Source: JALHVH01 sp964585685 | Lineage (GTDB): Bacteria > Acidobacteriota > Aminicenantia > Aminicenantales > Saccharicenantaceae | Assembly: GCA_964585685.1 (NCBI GenBank) | Contig: CAZPEP010000055.1 | Coordinates: forward strand, 34,587 to 98,586 | DNA length: 64,000 nt | Direction: 5' to 3' | Part shown: piece by piece, positions 33,365 to 42,627 of the stretch | Layout of the letters: the number at the start of each line of letters is the position of its first letter | Position numbering within the stretch: the stretch's first letter is position 1 | Program-made: the position numbers and the translations under genes | The notes under the pieces: model-generated | Told to the model about the DNA's origin: nothing | Database searches by the model: none | What the model saw: only the letters and a program-made list of their open reading frames with translations

Positions 33365-33800
33365 GAGTTGGAACAGGTCGGCAAGGAAATCGAAAGCCAG
33401 GGCCGAAGAGCTATGATCAGGAAAATGACGGAGACCAGCTCACCGGAGAAATGGAGCGCAAGTACGTCTTCGGGACGGCCTGCGATATGGCGCCCTCGTC
33501 CGTGGAGGAGCGGACTACGTGGCGCAAAACAAGGACAATGCCCGGAAGACACCCTTTCTGGTCAGGTCGTGAGACCATCAGGTGCTCACGGAGGTCGTTT
33601 TCGGCAATCTCAAGCCGGTCGAGGGGACCGATATCCTGGATATCAAGGCGCTTATCCCCGCCGAAAAGGTCACGAGAACCCGGGAGGAGAATCCCATAGA
33701 TCTGAGCTGCTAGAATCAATGCGAAAGGGGATATCCCCCCCGCCGATCTGGTTGAGGCAACGAGGGGATAAATAATTAGCGTTGATCATCAGACGGTTTC
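33365..33800 (+). pseudogene. Mosaic pseudogene built from SDR and LivK fragments
   Basis: Three pieces resemble, in order, parts of genes found on the other strand at 40142-42304. 33365-33427 matches the SDR (ELEQVGKEIES with GRRAMIRKM). 33428-33528 matches the binding protein around GDQLTGEM and ACDMA, with frame losses. 33531-33800 matches its last 60 codons (ENPIDLSC then stop) plus about 80 bases of 3' flank ending GATCATCAGACGGTTTCT. About 540 bases of livK between the last two pieces are deleted. By eye the last piece is about 90 percent identical. It is non-functional. Confidence 0.8.
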
Positions 33801-33812
33801 TATAGAACGATT

Positions 33813-33860
33813 TTAGGCCCCGCCTTTCATGGCGGGGGAGCGTCGGCGAACGGGTCAAGC
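33813..33860. repeat. Dispersed hairpin repeat, copy B
   Basis: TTAGGCCCCGCCTTTCATGG, then CGGGG-AGCGTCGGCGAACG and GGTCAA. It holds the hairpin CCCCGCC-TTTCAT-GGCGGGG (33818-33837). It is nearly identical to 58529-58572 and starts right where the inverted livK copy ends. Confidence 0.75.
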
Positions 33861-33950
33861 GCGTATAATGCGCCCTTGGAACAACTTCATCTAAAGGATC
33901 CGCTCCCCGGGTAGTACAGGTTGCGCGTGTTCGACCGGCCGTTCGCGCGG

Positions 33951-34913
33951 TCAGATCTTTTCGCCCTTGCGTTCTTCGCGGAACAGGCGGAGCCTGCCGA
34001 ATAGCCTCCGGTCGCGCTCTCGCTTCATGGCTTCCACGGCGCCAGGCCCGTATTCGTAGAATCCGCTTTGGCTCTTCAAGCCGAGACGCCCCTCCGCGAC
34101 CAGCTTCTCCAGGATGTGAGGGGGCTTGAAGTGCTCCTTGTTCAACTTCTCGTAGAGGTATTGGTAGACCGAAACATAGGTATCCAGTCCGGCCTGATCG
34201 ATGATCTTGATTGGCCCGAAGGCGCCCAGTCTAAAGCCGATGGAGCTTTCCATGATCCGGTCGATCTCCTCGGGCGTAGCCAGCCCTTCCTCGATGAGGG
34301 CCAGGGCTTCCGCGGCCATGGCGAACTGGATCCGGTTGGCCACGAATCCCGGCGCGCTCTTGCAGAGCGTCGGAACCTTGCCGATGCGCCGCATCAGCCC
34401 GCTGGCGGCGTCGATCGTCTCCGGATTCGTCGTCTTGGCCGGGATGATCTCCACGCACGGCGTGATATGCGGCGGATGAAACCAGTGGGCGCCGATGATC
34501 CGCTCGGGATGGTCCGTGACCGGGCTCAGGTCGTTGATATCGAACGAGGAGGAGTTCGTGGCGATGACCGCGTCCGGTCGCGTCCATTGGCCGAATTGCC
34601 GGAAAAGCTTCTTTTTGAGATCCAAGTTCTCATTGACCGCCTCCAGCACGAAATCGGCCTCCATCGCGGCCGCTTTCGAGTCGGTGGTGAACCGGATACG
34701 AGACAGGATGGTCTGGACCCGGTCCTTTTCGATCTCTCCCAGGTCCACCATGGTGTTCAGGTTGTCCACCGTCCAGCTCTTCGCCCGCTGGAGCAGTTCA
34801 TCATTGATGTCTGCGAGAAAGACCGGGACCTCGTTCATCGCGAACGTCTGGGCAATCCCGTGACCCATGATGCCCGCTCCAACCACAAGGACCTTATTGA
34901 TCTCTGTCATCAT
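33951..34913 (-). CDS. 3-hydroxyacyl-CoA dehydrogenase
   Basis: 320 residues. The N-terminal Rossmann motif is VVGAGIMGHGIAQ (Gly12, Gly14, Gly17). The catalytic region has TNSSSFDINDLSP and GAHWFHPPHITPCVEIIPAK with the active His, then KSAPGFVANRIQFAMAAEAL. It oxidises L-3-hydroxyacyl-CoA or a related 3-hydroxy acid with NAD; relatives include L-gulonate and lambda-crystallin-type dehydrogenases, so the substrate need not be a CoA ester. It is the last gene of the livHMGF operon, about 100 bases after livF. It is not a copy of the broken homologue at 29058. Confidence 0.9.
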   Translation of the reverse strand: MMTEINKVLVVGAGIMGHGIAQTFAMNEVPVFLADINDELLQRAKSWTVDNLNTMVDLGEIEKDRVQTILSRIRFTTDSKAAAMEADFVLEAVNENLDLKKKLFRQFGQWTRPDAVIATNSSSFDINDLSPVTDHPERIIGAHWFHPPHITPCVEIIPAKTTNPETIDAASGLMRRIGKVPTLCKSAPGFVANRIQFAMAAEALALIEEGLATPEEIDRIMESSIGFRLGAFGPIKIIDQAGLDTYVSVYQYLYEKLNKEHFKPPHILEKLVAEGRLGLKSQSGFYEYGPGAVEAMKRERDRRLFGRLRLFREERKGEKI

Positions 34914-35010
34914 GTCCGCTCTTCCTTTTATGGTCTTGATCCTGCAGGCCGAGCCGCTCTCCGAAGCCCCGCCCGCCTAAAGAGACAGGGAGGTGTCGAT
35001 CCCGATCCGT

Positions 35011-35748
35011 TCAGGGGCTCGACGTCGCCGGTTCCGATATCCCGACGCCCAGGAGCTTCTTCTGGAATTCAAAATCGTTCTTGATCGGTTGAGGGCTTCC
35101 CCTGTAAGAAATCTGTCCGCTCTCCATGATGTAGCAGTTATCGAGAAAATCCAGGATGTAGGGGGAGAACTGTTCCACGATGAGAATGCTCATGTTGTGG
35201 GACTTCTTGATCTTCAGGATCATGTTGAAGACGTCCTTGACGATCAACGGGGCCAGCCCCTCCGTGGGCTCGTCGAGGAGGATGATGTCGGGGTCTCCCA
35301 TGAGCGTGCGGGCGATGGTCAGCATCTGCTGTTCCCCGCCGCTCAGCTGGCACCCCAAGTGCTTTTCGAGGGTCTTAAGCTTCGGGAAGATCTCGTAGAC
35401 CTCCTCCAAGTCCCATCGCTTGTCCCGGCCCTTGGGTTTCTTTCTCCCGACCATGAGGTTGCGCTTAACCGTCAGGTTGGGGAAGATCTGCCGGTCTTCA
35501 GGGATGAAACCGACGCCCAGACGGGCGATCTTGTAGGGAGCCAGGCCGAGGATGTTCTTCTGCCGGAAGAGGACCTCCCCCTGACACCGGGGAGGGGTCA
35601 AACCCATGATGCTCCGGAAGGTCGTCGTTTTGCCGACCCCGTTCCGTCCGAAGAGGGCCGCGGTCTCTCCCTCCTCTATGCGCAGGTTCACATCGAACAG
35701 GATATGGGCATCCCCGTAGAAGCTGTTCAGGTTCTTGAGTTCAAGCAT
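35011..35748 (-). CDS. livF: Branched-chain-amino-acid-type ABC transporter ATPase LivF
   Basis: 245 residues: NLNSFYGDAHILFDVNLRIE, Walker A GRNGVGKTT, signature LSGGEQQMLTIART, Walker B IILLDEPTEGLAP and IVEQ. These are typical of LivF. The ATG lies within the 3' end of livG (8-base overlap). With LivG it powers a HAAT-family importer. The cargo here may not be an amino acid (see the LivK and cyclase genes). Confidence 0.93.
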   Translation of the reverse strand: MLELKNLNSFYGDAHILFDVNLRIEEGETAALFGRNGVGKTTTFRSIMGLTPPRCQGEVLFRQKNILGLAPYKIARLGVGFIPEDRQIFPNLTVKRNLMVGRKKPKGRDKRWDLEEVYEIFPKLKTLEKHLGCQLSGGEQQMLTIARTLMGDPDIILLDEPTEGLAPLIVKDVFNMILKIKKSHNMSILIVEQFSPYILDFLDNCYIMESGQISYRGSPQPIKNDFEFQKKLLGVGISEPATSSP

Positions 35749-36496
35749 TGGATCGATCCCCTCCTATGTAGGCCTCCTGGACCTCGTCGTTGTCCATGAT
35801 CTCCTTCGGGGTCCCGTAAGCCAGCTTCTTCCCTTGGTTGAGGACCATGATGTGGTTCGAGAGTGAGAACACGATATCCAGATGGTGCTCGACGATGACC
35901 AGTTTGACCTCCTTCCGCAATTCCTCGGACAGGAGGCGGACCATTTTGCCCTGTTCCTCACCCGCCAGCCCACTGGTGGGCTCGTCCAAGAGCAGGACCT
36001 CGGGCTTCGTCGTCAAGGCCATGGCCAGATCCAAGATCTTCCGATCGCCGTGGGACAGGGCGTTCGCGACCCGGTCCCGGACCTCGACGAGCTTGGTCCG
36101 TTCGAGGATCCGCAGAGCCTCTTCGCGGACGACAGCGTTCTTCTCGAAGACCTGAAACAACTTGGATTTGTAGCCCAGGTGGCTCTGGACGCCCAGACGT
36201 ATATTGTCCAGGACCGTCATCTCATTGAACAGGCTGGCCACCTGAAAGGCCCGTGATATCCCTTGCCGAACGATCTTGTGCGGCGGAAGCCCCGTGACGT
36301 TCCTTCCCTTGAAAAGGATCTTCCCCTGGTTGGGCTTGTGAAATCCCGTGAGGATATTGAAGAACGTCGTCTTCCCGGCCCCGTTGGGTCCTATGATGGA
36401 AAGGATCCCTTCCCTTTCAATTTCCAGGCTGACATCGTCCACCGCAATGAGATCGCCGAACCGCTTGGTGATCCCCTCGATCGAAATGAAGTTCAT
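35741..36496 (-). CDS. livG: Branched-chain-amino-acid-type ABC transporter ATPase LivG
   Basis: 251 residues: GITKRFGDLIAVDDVSLEIE, Walker A GPNGAGKTT, GISRAFQVASLFNEMTVLDN, the signature-like region LSHGDRKILDLAMAL, VLLLDEPTSGLAG and IVEHHLDIV. LSHGDRK instead of LSGGQ is usual for LivG. It starts 25 bases after livM and overlaps livF. Confidence 0.93.
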   Translation of the reverse strand: MNFISIEGITKRFGDLIAVDDVSLEIEREGILSIIGPNGAGKTTFFNILTGFHKPNQGKILFKGRNVTGLPPHKIVRQGISRAFQVASLFNEMTVLDNIRLGVQSHLGYKSKLFQVFEKNAVVREEALRILERTKLVEVRDRVANALSHGDRKILDLAMALTTKPEVLLLDEPTSGLAGEEQGKMVRLLSEELRKEVKLVIVEHHLDIVFSLSNHIMVLNQGKKLAYGTPKEIMDNDEVQEAYIGGDRSNA

Positions 36497-36521
36497 TCTT
36501 GTCAGCTCCTTCCTTGAACGA

Positions 36522-37454
36522 CTACTTCCGTTTGAAGATCCCCAGGAGACCGTTGGGGAAGACCAGAATGATGATGACGAACGACAATCCGTAAAGCAGG
36601 ACCCAATGCGACCAGAACCCGCTCAAGAGCTCCTGGGCCATGACATAGATGACACTTCCGACCATGGGGCCATAGAAGCTGACGCTCCCTCCCCCCAACA
36701 GGGTGGCGATGACGACATCTCCGGATTTCGTCCAGTCCAGAACGGAGGCGAAGGCGGATTGCGTCAAAAAACAGTATAGGGCGCCGGCCAATCCGGCGAA
36801 CAGGCCGGAGATGGCATAGACGGCGAACTTGTACATCCCGATGTTGTATCCCATATATTCCGCCCGGATCGGGTTCTGCTTGATCGCTTGGAGGGACTTG
36901 CCGAAAGAGGAATGGGCGATGCGGCGGATGACCAGGGCACACAGGATGAAGATGACGAAGACGAAGTAATAGTACGCGATGGGATTCTTGATGTCGATCC
37001 CCAGAAAGTTGTCCCGGATGATTCCTTTGAGGCCGGCCTCGCCTCCGGTGACCTCATCCCATCGCCAGCTGATGAAGTAGAGCACCTGGGTGAAGGCGAT
37101 GGTGATCAGGGCGAAATAAACACCCTTCTTTTTCCGGATGGCATATCCCAAAAACCCCGCGAAGAGCGCGCCGGTCAGGCCGCCGATCAGGATGGGGACG
37201 ACCACCGATCCGTTCTGCTTGATCACGTGGAGGAACGTCAAGGCCGCGGCGTACGTGCCCACACCATAAAAGGCCCCATGGCCGAACGAAGGCAGTCCCG
37301 TATAGCCCAGGCATAGATTGAAGCTCAAGGTAAAGATGAACCATATCAGCAATTCCGTTCCGAGAGACGTGAATCTGCCGATGTAGGGATAGAGCGGGTA
37401 GAAAAGGAAGAACAGAAAGATCCACGGATAGGGATCCTTGACGATCTTTTTCAT
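36522..37454 (-). CDS. livM: Branched-chain-amino-acid-type ABC permease LivM
   Basis: 310 residues with about 8-9 helices. LCLGYTGLPSFGHGAFYGVG is the LivM N-terminal signature, and GGGSVSFYGPMVGSVIYVM matches the EAA-like cytoplasmic loop. It forms the membrane channel with LivH. The gap to livH is 33 bases and to livG 25, so the genes are cotranscribed. Confidence 0.92.
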   Translation of the reverse strand: MKKIVKDPYPWIFLFFLFYPLYPYIGRFTSLGTELLIWFIFTLSFNLCLGYTGLPSFGHGAFYGVGTYAAALTFLHVIKQNGSVVVPILIGGLTGALFAGFLGYAIRKKKGVYFALITIAFTQVLYFISWRWDEVTGGEAGLKGIIRDNFLGIDIKNPIAYYYFVFVIFILCALVIRRIAHSSFGKSLQAIKQNPIRAEYMGYNIGMYKFAVYAISGLFAGLAGALYCFLTQSAFASVLDWTKSGDVVIATLLGGGSVSFYGPMVGSVIYVMAQELLSGFWSHWVLLYGLSFVIIILVFPNGLLGIFKRK

Positions 37455-37487
37455 CGAGCCGACCTCCGCTGCGAGTAGGGTTGGGTT

Positions 37488-38357
37488 CTATTCTGCAATG
37501 TTCTGCTCCCCGAAGAGCCCCCGCGGCTTGAAATAGATAACGATCGCCATGAGCACGTAGGGAATGATGTCGACGAACCGAGGCATGAACAGGATAGCCA
37601 GAGACGTGGAAACGCCGACGATGAGACCGCCGACGATCGTTCCCGGGATGCTTCCCAGCCCGCCCATCAAGACGATGACAAAGGAGGGCATGAGGATCAG
37701 GGTCCCCATCTGCGATTTGATGCCCCAGATCGGAGCGGCCAGGATCCCGGAGAATCCAGCCAGGGCCGCGCCCAGGACAAACACGACCATTCTCAACCGG
37801 GAAAGGTTGTTGCCCAGGGCTCCGACCATCTCGCTGTTGAACATCCCGGCTTTCACGATGGCCCCGAAATTGGTCCGGTCGAAGACGATCCAGACCAAGG
37901 CCAGGATTACGGCCGCCAGGACCGCGATGAACAGACGATATTGGGGATAGATGAAATCCCCGACCGCAATGATGCCGTTGGCGAACTTGGGGGCGCTGAC
38001 CGAATAGGCCGCGGGCCCGAAGACGATGCGGATCAGCTCTTCCAGGGCCATGGCGAAGCCCAGGGTGATGAGGAGTCCGAAGAGCGGATCCGATCCATAA
38101 ACCCGGCGTACCAGGAGTTTTTCGATGATAAAACCTATGATGGCGACGAGGATCGGGGTCACGAGCAAAGAGGGCCAGAAACCGATCTGGGGATTGAGGA
38201 TCCAGAACAGATAGGCGCCGAGGGCATACGTGATCCCATGACTGAAATTGATGACTCCCGAGATCCCCAAGACGAGGCTGAATCCTATGGCAACTGCCGC
38301 ATACACCAAGCCCAAGCCTATGCCGTTCAAGAAAAGAGATATTACGGATATGAGCAT
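37488..38357 (-). CDS. livH: Branched-chain-amino-acid-type ABC permease LivH
   Basis: 289 residues with about 8 helices: LVYAAVAIGFSLVLGISGVI then NFSHGITYALGAYL at the N-terminus, and VLMGGLGSIPGTIVGGLIVG in the C-terminal loop. It is the first gene of the operon livH-livM-livG-livF-dehydrogenase. The preceding 230 bases end in a strong terminator of the upstream cyclase gene, so livH must have its own promoter between 38358 and 38527. Confidence 0.92.
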   Translation of the reverse strand: MLISVISLFLNGIGLGLVYAAVAIGFSLVLGISGVINFSHGITYALGAYLFWILNPQIGFWPSLLVTPILVAIIGFIIEKLLVRRVYGSDPLFGLLITLGFAMALEELIRIVFGPAAYSVSAPKFANGIIAVGDFIYPQYRLFIAVLAAVILALVWIVFDRTNFGAIVKAGMFNSEMVGALGNNLSRLRMVVFVLGAALAGFSGILAAPIWGIKSQMGTLILMPSFVIVLMGGLGSIPGTIVGGLIVGVSTSLAILFMPRFVDIIPYVLMAIVIYFKPRGLFGEQNIAE

Positions 38358-38527
38358 ATCTTATTCCTTGCTCTGTGGATTTTCAGTCTAGAAAACGGTT
38401 GCGGCTAACAAAAAAGCCGACCAGAGCGCTTCTTCTATGTTCTATAGGCCGTTTATTTCGATGTTACACGATCCTTATTTCGAGCCCTCACATCCCTGAA
38501 TCAGCGACAATATTCGTTTTTAAAAAG

Positions 38528-38566
38528 GATCTCCTCTCCCTCTCTTTGAGAGAGGGAGAGGAGATC
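38528..38566 (-). terminator. Rho-independent terminator of the periplasmic cyclase gene
   Basis: A perfect 17-bp stem (GATCTCCTCTCCCTCTC and its complement) with a 5-base loop. Read on the minus strand it lies 20 bases after the cyclase stop and is followed by CCTTTTT, which fits an intrinsic terminator. It isolates the cyclase from livH. Confidence 0.85.
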
Positions 38567-38587
38567 GACAACAATCGCGTTACTTCG

Positions 38588-39625
38588 TCAAATCACAGCG
38601 ATGGGCCGGATCATCGATCCGGTAGCGCCTTTGATCTTGTTTGGAAGAGTCATAAAACAGAATTCGTAAACCTTATCCTTGGCCAGTTCGTTGGTCATCA
38701 CCATTTCCATGATATGGACCCCGTTCTGGATCAGCATGTAGTGATGGACGGGATGAACGTGCTCAGGGAATGAAGAAAGCTGACCGGGAGGAAAGTTTTC
38801 AAAAGCGGCTTGGTCATCGCCGATCACGAATACATTCTTTTCTCCGATCAGATACTTGACGGCGTCCAAAGTCGGCCCTGCGCCGCCAGCTTCACTCATT
38901 ACCGGCCAGGTCTGACCAGTTCTGATCAACAGGGCATCTCCAGCCTTGATCTCCACGCCTTCCCACTTCGCACAGCCCTTAATGTCCTCGACGGTAACAC
39001 CGTACCCCGGAGCTAAAGCAGCGACCTTCTTATAGCCTGGAATATCCAGGAGCACTCCCCTGAGGATGATCGGAGGAATATTGGAAGCATCAGCCATGAG
39101 GGGTCCATAGTTAGACCAATACTTCGCTTCGGTGAAGCCATTCCACCAATGATTGTCCTCGCCTACAGTGAGATGGGAGAAACTGTCAATATGAGAGCCG
39201 ACATGCAAGGGGCCTACCAATATCTCGCTATTGAGACCGACATTGTACTTGTTGACCGAGGCATCCAACCAGCCGCCTTTGGCGTACCAATTGTACTTCG
39301 GGTCATACACACTAAAGGCTTGCATGTTTTGCCGGCCCTTCGGAGAGCCATAAGGAAGGACATCCCAGCCCGAATGGCCAGGCCACACCGGCATGCCCTT
39401 GAATCTCAGGGTCTCCAGATCATAGACCTTTCCCGCTTTGATCAGGCTGATCGCCTTCAAGATCATCTGCGGAGTCACGTCGTTAAGAGTCCCCACCTGA
39501 TCAGTCCTGCCCCACTTGTCCCAGCGGTTCTCCTTAGTCCATTTGTCATCAGCCGACCAGCCTAAAGAGACGACGCCAAAGACGAAAACCAACGCGACAA
39601 GGAACGACAAAGACCTTGGTTTCAT
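38588..39625 (-). CDS. Exported cyclase-family metal hydrolase
   Basis: 345 residues from the ATG at 39625; AAGGAGG lies 7 bases upstream. A signal peptide of about 25 residues ends at VSLGWSADDKW. The metal-binding signature HVGSHIDSFSH (about 140-150) fits the HxGTHxDxxxH motif of the cyclase/kynurenine-formamidase family, with Ser for Thr. Relatives hydrolyse N-formylkynurenine, isatin and cyclic amides. Export to the periplasm is unusual for the studied enzymes. It is one of two such genes here; the other, at 42628, is only distantly similar. It has its own terminator. Confidence 0.85.
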   Translation of the reverse strand: MKPRSLSFLVALVFVFGVVSLGWSADDKWTKENRWDKWGRTDQVGTLNDVTPQMILKAISLIKAGKVYDLETLRFKGMPVWPGHSGWDVLPYGSPKGRQNMQAFSVYDPKYNWYAKGGWLDASVNKYNVGLNSEILVGPLHVGSHIDSFSHLTVGEDNHWWNGFTEAKYWSNYGPLMADASNIPPIILRGVLLDIPGYKKVAALAPGYGVTVEDIKGCAKWEGVEIKAGDALLIRTGQTWPVMSEAGGAGPTLDAVKYLIGEKNVFVIGDDQAAFENFPPGQLSSFPEHVHPVHHYMLIQNGVHIMEMVMTNELAKDKVYEFCFMTLPNKIKGATGSMIRPIAVI

Positions 39626-40221
39626 CAAGAAACCTCCTTCATTGAATTTAAAAATTCTATTGATTCCAGGAAACCCGGGTCGTCAGAGACCGCTGATCGA
39701 CCTTCATTCCCAGTCAATAGTGCATCCCAAACAACTCCTGTGGGCGCGATCCTATGCAGATGTCCCGCAGGAACCTTTCCCGGTCGAGCACGAGATCCCG
39801 TCATCTCCTGGCAAACCTCTCTCTCGACCATTATTTTTTCGATTATGATCACCCGGTTCTTTAGATGGCATAGGGCTGTGTAAGACGGGTGATTTTCATT
39901 ATGAGAATAAATGCCAACCCTTTGGGCCACGTTGTAGCCCACCGTTGCCTTTTCATTCTGATTCATTAATTACCATTCGGCACTTATATGTAAACAGGAT
40001 ATATCCAAGGATGAGAATTGTCAAGAAAAAAAACGGGGAGGACTCCCCCAAAAAACATTCTGGATCCAATAGCGACGGCCGGGCAGAAGACGTGCTCTGC
40101 AACTCCGACAATTTCGTCAGTTCCTGGGGCTCTCTGCAGAGAAACCGTCTGATGATCAGCGATAATTATTTATCCCCTCGTTGCCTCAACCAGATCGGCG
40201 GGGGGGATATCCCCTTTCGTA
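39626..40221. other. Intergenic region upstream of the exported cyclase
   Basis: 596 bases. An open minus-strand frame (39625-39966) contains the cyclase ribosome site and shows no conserved motif, so I do not call it a gene. The part next to livK is the inverted-repeat arm listed separately. The cyclase promoter should lie here. No clear -35/-10 pair stands out. Confidence 0.5.
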
Positions 40222-40412
40222 TTAATTCTTGCAGCTCAGATCTATGGGATTCTCCTCATGGGTTCTAGTGACCTTTTCGGCAGAGACGAGCACCTTGATA
40301 TCCAGGATATCGGTCCCATCGACCGGCTTGAGATTGCCAAAAACGACCTCCGTGAGCACCTGATGGTCCCACGACCTGACCAGGGAGGGTGTCTTCCGGG
40401 CATTGTCCTTAA
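40142..40412. repeat. Inverted-repeat arm shared with 33531-33800
   Basis: The last 190 bases of livK and about 80 bases beyond its stop are repeated in opposite orientation at 33531-33800. Long identical runs are visible, including CCGCCGATCTGGTTGAGGCA and GATCATCAGACGGTTTCT when both are read in the livK direction. The arms enclose the livHMGF operon and one cyclase gene. Confidence 0.8.
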
Positions 40413-41484
40413 TGGTCAGGTCTTCCATGGCACAGATGATCTTCTCGACATCTTCGGTCGTTCCCGCCTTCTTCATGCCTTCGAAGAGCATCTTCACGGA
40501 GAGCCATCCGTTAAACGTGGTATTGTCCAAGATGGGACTGGCGAGCTTGGGGTACTTCTTGAAGTACCGGTCGTTGAGCTTTTCCATTTCGGGCGAAGAC
40601 TTGTAGTAGGTCTCCATGCACACATAGGCTTGCCGATGCTCCTTCGGAACCACGAACAGATCGACCGCATCCATGAGGGTGTACCACACCTTCATCTTGT
40701 CATAGAGCCTCATCTCGTACAATTGGTTGAGCAAGGCCACATTGTCGAAACCCGCGACGGTGATGACCAGGACCTCGGCTCCCGAGTTGCGGATCATCAA
40801 CAGCTGGGAACTGAAATCCCGGGTGCCGAGGGGGACCTTGACCTCTCCCATTTCCTTCCCTCCCACCTTGTCCAGCATCTTTCTGGCCCAGGCGGTCCCG
40901 GATTGTCCCCAGGAATAGTCATGGGTCAGGAAGAACCATTTCTTCCCAATGTTTTGCGCCACGTAGTCCGCTCCTCCACGGACGAGGGACGCCATATCGC
41001 AGGCCGTCCGGAAGACATGCTTGCGCCCCATTTCTCCGGTGAGCTGGTCTCCGTTCTGGTTGGTGGCGATGAAGAGGACCTTGTTCTCTTCTGCCGCCGC
41101 CCCGACGGAGAGCCCGGTCGATGTTGAAACGCCTCCCATGAAGAACTTGATCCCATCGACCTCGATCAAACGCCTCGCCCTTCGCGCGGCAACATCGGGA
41201 TTGGTCTCATCATCAGCCACGACCAGTTCCACGGGCCGTCCGAGGATCTTATGCCCGTAATCCTCCAGCGCCATCTCCATGCCGACCCTTTCCAGGAGGC
41301 CGTGGTCGGCGTAGTTGCCCGAGACGGGACTGACCACCCCGATCTTGAGGGGCTTATCCTCCCCCCTCAGGAGACGGGACGTGCCGGGGAAGGTTAAAAC
41401 CCCGATGCCGGCGGCCGTGCTCTTAAGAAAAGCTCTTCTGGATACGTTTCGAATCTGCGCTCCTCCCATAATGTTCCTCCTCAC
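40222..41484 (-). CDS. LivK-type periplasmic substrate-binding protein, Tat signal
   Basis: 420 residues. The N-terminus SRRAFLKSTAAGIGVLTFPG (Arg16-Arg17) is a twin-arginine export signal, unlike the Sec signal of most LivK proteins. The body is the type I periplasmic binding fold: LKIGVVSPVSGNYADHGLLE, then VVADDETNPDVAARRARRLI, FFLTHDYSWGQSGTAWARKM and YKSSPEMEKLNDRYF. This branch is seen with transporters for amides, aromatic acids and other organic acids. It is transcribed after the SDR gene, 49 bases downstream. Its 3' end is duplicated at 33531-33800. Confidence 0.88.
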   Translation of the reverse strand: MRRNIMGGAQIRNVSRRAFLKSTAAGIGVLTFPGTSRLLRGEDKPLKIGVVSPVSGNYADHGLLERVGMEMALEDYGHKILGRPVELVVADDETNPDVAARRARRLIEVDGIKFFMGGVSTSTGLSVGAAAEENKVLFIATNQNGDQLTGEMGRKHVFRTACDMASLVRGGADYVAQNIGKKWFFLTHDYSWGQSGTAWARKMLDKVGGKEMGEVKVPLGTRDFSSQLLMIRNSGAEVLVITVAGFDNVALLNQLYEMRLYDKMKVWYTLMDAVDLFVVPKEHRQAYVCMETYYKSSPEMEKLNDRYFKKYPKLASPILDNTTFNGWLSVKMLFEGMKKAGTTEDVEKIICAMEDLTIKDNARKTPSLVRSWDHQVLTEVVFGNLKPVDGTDILDIKVLVSAEKVTRTHEENPIDLSCKN

Positions 41485-41533
41485 TTAAGATTCAAACATC
41501 TCTGCCGAATGCCGACTCTCCGCGGCCCGCTGA

Positions 41534-42304
41534 TCATTGTGCGGTCCATCCGCCGTCGATCATGAGAACATGGCCGGTCACGAGATTGGACGCTTCGGAA
41601 GCCAGATAAATTACGCCTCCGACGACATCCTCGGCTTGCCCCAGTCGGCCCAGGGGGATATTCTCCAGGCAATATTCGCGAAAGCCGGGTTTTTCGAACA
41701 TGGATTTCGTGAACGGCGTTTCTACGAACGTGGGCGCGATGGCGTTCACGTGGACGTTATGCTTGGCCCATTCGAGGGCCAGGACCTTCGTCAGCTGGTT
41801 GATCCCGCCTTTTGTCGAACAATAAGCCGACCGCAGGGGAATCCCCACGGAGCCGGCCTGGGAGGAAACATTGATGATCTTCCCCTTTTTCTGCCGGATC
41901 ATCACCTTCCCGACGGCCTGCGCGCAGAAAAAAGCGCCCTTGAGGTTGATGTTGAAGATCCGGTCCCAGGCCTCTTCCGTAACATCCTCAGCACTTTGGG
42001 GAATGTTGATGCCGGCATTGTTGACCAGAATGTCGATGTGGCCAAAGGCGTTCACCGCGGAATCCACCATGGCCTGGATCTCCGGGATCTTCGTGACGTC
42101 CATTTTCCTGATCAATGCCCTTCGGCCCAGGCTTTCAATTTCTTTGCCGACCTGTTCCAGCTCCAAAAGAAGGATGTCGCAGCCAACGATGTCGGCCCCG
42201 TACTTAGCCAGGGCCAGGGAGATCTCGCGCCCCATGCCCCTGCTGGCGCCCGTGACGACGGCTACCTTTCCCGAAAGGTCAAATTCAGAAGGCATCTTTT
42301 CCAT
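41534..42304 (-). CDS. Short-chain dehydrogenase/reductase
   Basis: 256 residues. Classical SDR motifs: VVTGASRGMGREI (Gly19, Gly23, Gly25), NNAGIN, catalytic Ser in VSSQAGS, Tyr and Lys in SAYCSTKGG (about 160-164), and VNAIAPTFVETPF. It uses NAD(P) to oxidise or reduce a hydroxyl or keto group. It is the first gene of the SDR-livK unit. A fragment of a close paralogue is embedded in the mosaic at 33365. Confidence 0.92.
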   Translation of the reverse strand: MEKMPSEFDLSGKVAVVTGASRGMGREISLALAKYGADIVGCDILLLELEQVGKEIESLGRRALIRKMDVTKIPEIQAMVDSAVNAFGHIDILVNNAGINIPQSAEDVTEEAWDRIFNINLKGAFFCAQAVGKVMIRQKKGKIINVSSQAGSVGIPLRSAYCSTKGGINQLTKVLALEWAKHNVHVNAIAPTFVETPFTKSMFEKPGFREYCLENIPLGRLGQAEDVVGGVIYLASEASNLVTGHVLMIDGGWTAQ

Positions 42305-42497
42305 AATACCAATTTTTCTTCAATAAAAACGATTTCACTATTTTCGATCAAATTATTGGAAATGTCAAGGCAATCTAAAACCAGGACTTCCCCCCAATAG
42401 ATTTGGGCGAATCCGGCTTAACCTCTTTTTTTTCTATTCGATGCATGGGATTCCATGTGAAATCATAAAAATGGGGTAACTCCTGGTATTTTAGCGC

Positions 42498-42525
42498 TTG
42501 ACAAATTTCCTGCCTGTAGTATAAA
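42498..42525 (+). promoter_or_regulatory. Sigma-70-type promoter of the second cyclase gene
   Basis: TTGACA (42498-42503), 16 bases, TATAAA (42520-42525). Transcription should start near 42532, giving a leader of about 95 bases before the cyclase ATG. Confidence 0.75.
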
Positions 42526-42579
42526 TGAAACTCGTGCGGTAGAGGGACGCACAGGCTGTCGATACTTGCTGAATGGCCG

Positions 42580-42599
42580 GTTTGGCTATTCAGCCAAAA
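42580..42599 (+). promoter_or_regulatory. Inverted repeat in the cyclase leader
   Basis: TTTGGCT-ATTC-AGCCAAA, 7-bp arms, between the promoter and the ribosome site AAGGAG. It could be an operator or an RNA hairpin affecting translation. Confidence 0.45.
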
Positions 42600-42627
42600 C
42601 TATCCAAAGAAGGAGATACGTAACCAC

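Noticed and set aside
33859..33950. Possible tRNA or small RNA in the GC-rich gap before the dehydrogenase gene
   Set aside because: No cloverleaf with a T-loop GTTCRA in the right place could be drawn; the GTTCGACCGG stretch lacks matching stems.
39625..39966. 113-codon minus-strand frame just before the exported cyclase
   Set aside because: Its last codons are the cyclase ribosome site, it has no conserved motif, and the composition is not clearly coding.
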